Of a stretch of 64,000 bases of DNA, positions 63,964 to 64,000 are shown in pieces. The notes beneath the pieces were generated by a model. The model was not told the DNA's origin and made no database searches. It saw only the letters and a list, made by a program, of their open reading frames with translations. Every line of letters begins with the position of its first letter. The first letter of the stretch is position 1. The DNA comes from Mycobacterium sp. IS-836 (GTDB lineage Bacteria; Actinomycetota; Actinomycetes; Mycobacteriales; Mycobacteriaceae): NCBI RefSeq assembly GCF_001954275.1, contig NZ_MBEU01000004.1, forward strand, positions 62,001 to 126,000, read 5' to 3'. The translations under genes and the position numbers were made by a program.

Positions 63964-64000
63964 ATGAGCAGTGCCATCAAGTACCAGCGCACTCTTTTCG
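63964..64000 (+). CDS. fadE20: Acyl-CoA dehydrogenase FadE20 (start only; cut by the window end)
   Basis: Only 12 codons are visible: MSSAIKYQRTLF. This matches the N-terminus SATKYQRTLFE that I recall for M. tuberculosis FadE20 (Rv2724c), which follows hflX there too. GGAGG (63953-63957) is a strong ribosome-binding site 6 nt before the ATG, so unlike many genes here it is a leadered mRNA. The promoter carries a TetR-like operator. Assignment rests on synteny plus this short peptide. Confidence 0.75.
   Translation, partial: MSSAIKYQRTLF

Overview
This window is chromosomal DNA from a Mycobacterium. It is GC-rich, with GTG/ATG starts and short operons. Gene content and order match, in mirror image, the fadE21-sirR-ribF-rpsO-gpsI-pepR ... 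recA-recX-miaB-miaA-dapF-hflX-fadE20 segment of M. tuberculosis (about Rv2789c to Rv2724c, from memory). Differences from my recollection of M. tuberculosis are: recA has no intein, there is no lppU between rpsO and pnp, there is no hsd/vapBC block between dfrA and thyX, there is no pspN after pspM, and there is a single-chain acyl-CoA carboxylase of the type known from the M. avium group. I infer a non-tuberculous species, possibly near the M. avium complex, but the species is not proven.

Layout. 1-9.8 kb: acyl-CoA dehydrogenase (cut by the window edge), DtxR-type repressor, riboflavin kinase/FAD synthetase, S15, PNPase, M16 protease, nitronate monooxygenase, and divergent ald/aldR. 9.8-20.4 kb is an accessory metabolic region: SRPBCC protein, Baeyer-Villiger monooxygenase, a diiron-like 'metal-dependent hydrolase' with an EphD-like fusion and a [2Fe-2S] reductase, GNAT, TetR, a Rieske oxygenase with a DapB-like dehydrogenase, and a 13E12-type DUF222-HNH gene with an SOS box across its start. 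20.5-25.2 kb: secreted protein, dapB, small membrane proteins, a copper-type (RicR-like) promoter with two small genes, and a thioesterase. 25.2-33.6 kb: acyl-CoA ligase with single-chain carboxylase, a Cys/Gly-rich secreted protein, and an SDR with two acyl-CoA dehydrogenases. 33.6-42 kb: PAS protein, dienelactone hydrolase, thyA-dfrA, coiled-coil protein, YcaQ-like protein, thyX, dapA, RNase J. 42-50.2 kb: a methyltransferase/mycofactocin-type SDR/ABM operon, ftsK, argA, pgsA3, and the clgR-pspA-pspM envelope-stress operon behind a SigE-like promoter. 50.2-58.5 kb: DUF5313, ephG, glycosyltransferase, DUF3046, a cobalamin riboswitch driving an FhuF-like Fe-S protein, then recA-recX, miaB and a DUF349 protein. 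58.8-64 kb: DMT transporter, Rv2728c-like protein, miaA, dapF, hflX and the start of fadE20.

How the genes work together. Diaminopimelate/lysine synthesis (dapA, dapB, dapF), thymidylate/folate metabolism (thyA, dfrA, thyX), RNA turnover and modification (pnp, RNase J, miaA, miaB), DNA repair (recA, recX) and envelope stress (clgR-psp) form the conserved core. Oxygenase, dehydrogenase, CoA-ligase and carboxylase clusters are probable lipid or xenobiotic catabolic units.

Regulatory signals readable by eye are a DtxR-family palindrome on the sirR -10, a RicR-type box, two LexA boxes, a RecA-NDp promoter, a SigE-type promoter, a B12 riboswitch and a TetR-like operator before fadE20. About twenty genes have a TANNNT -10 hexamer ending 5-8 nt before the start codon, so they are probably transcribed as leaderless mRNAs. 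I found no tRNA, rRNA, CRISPR array or insertion sequence.
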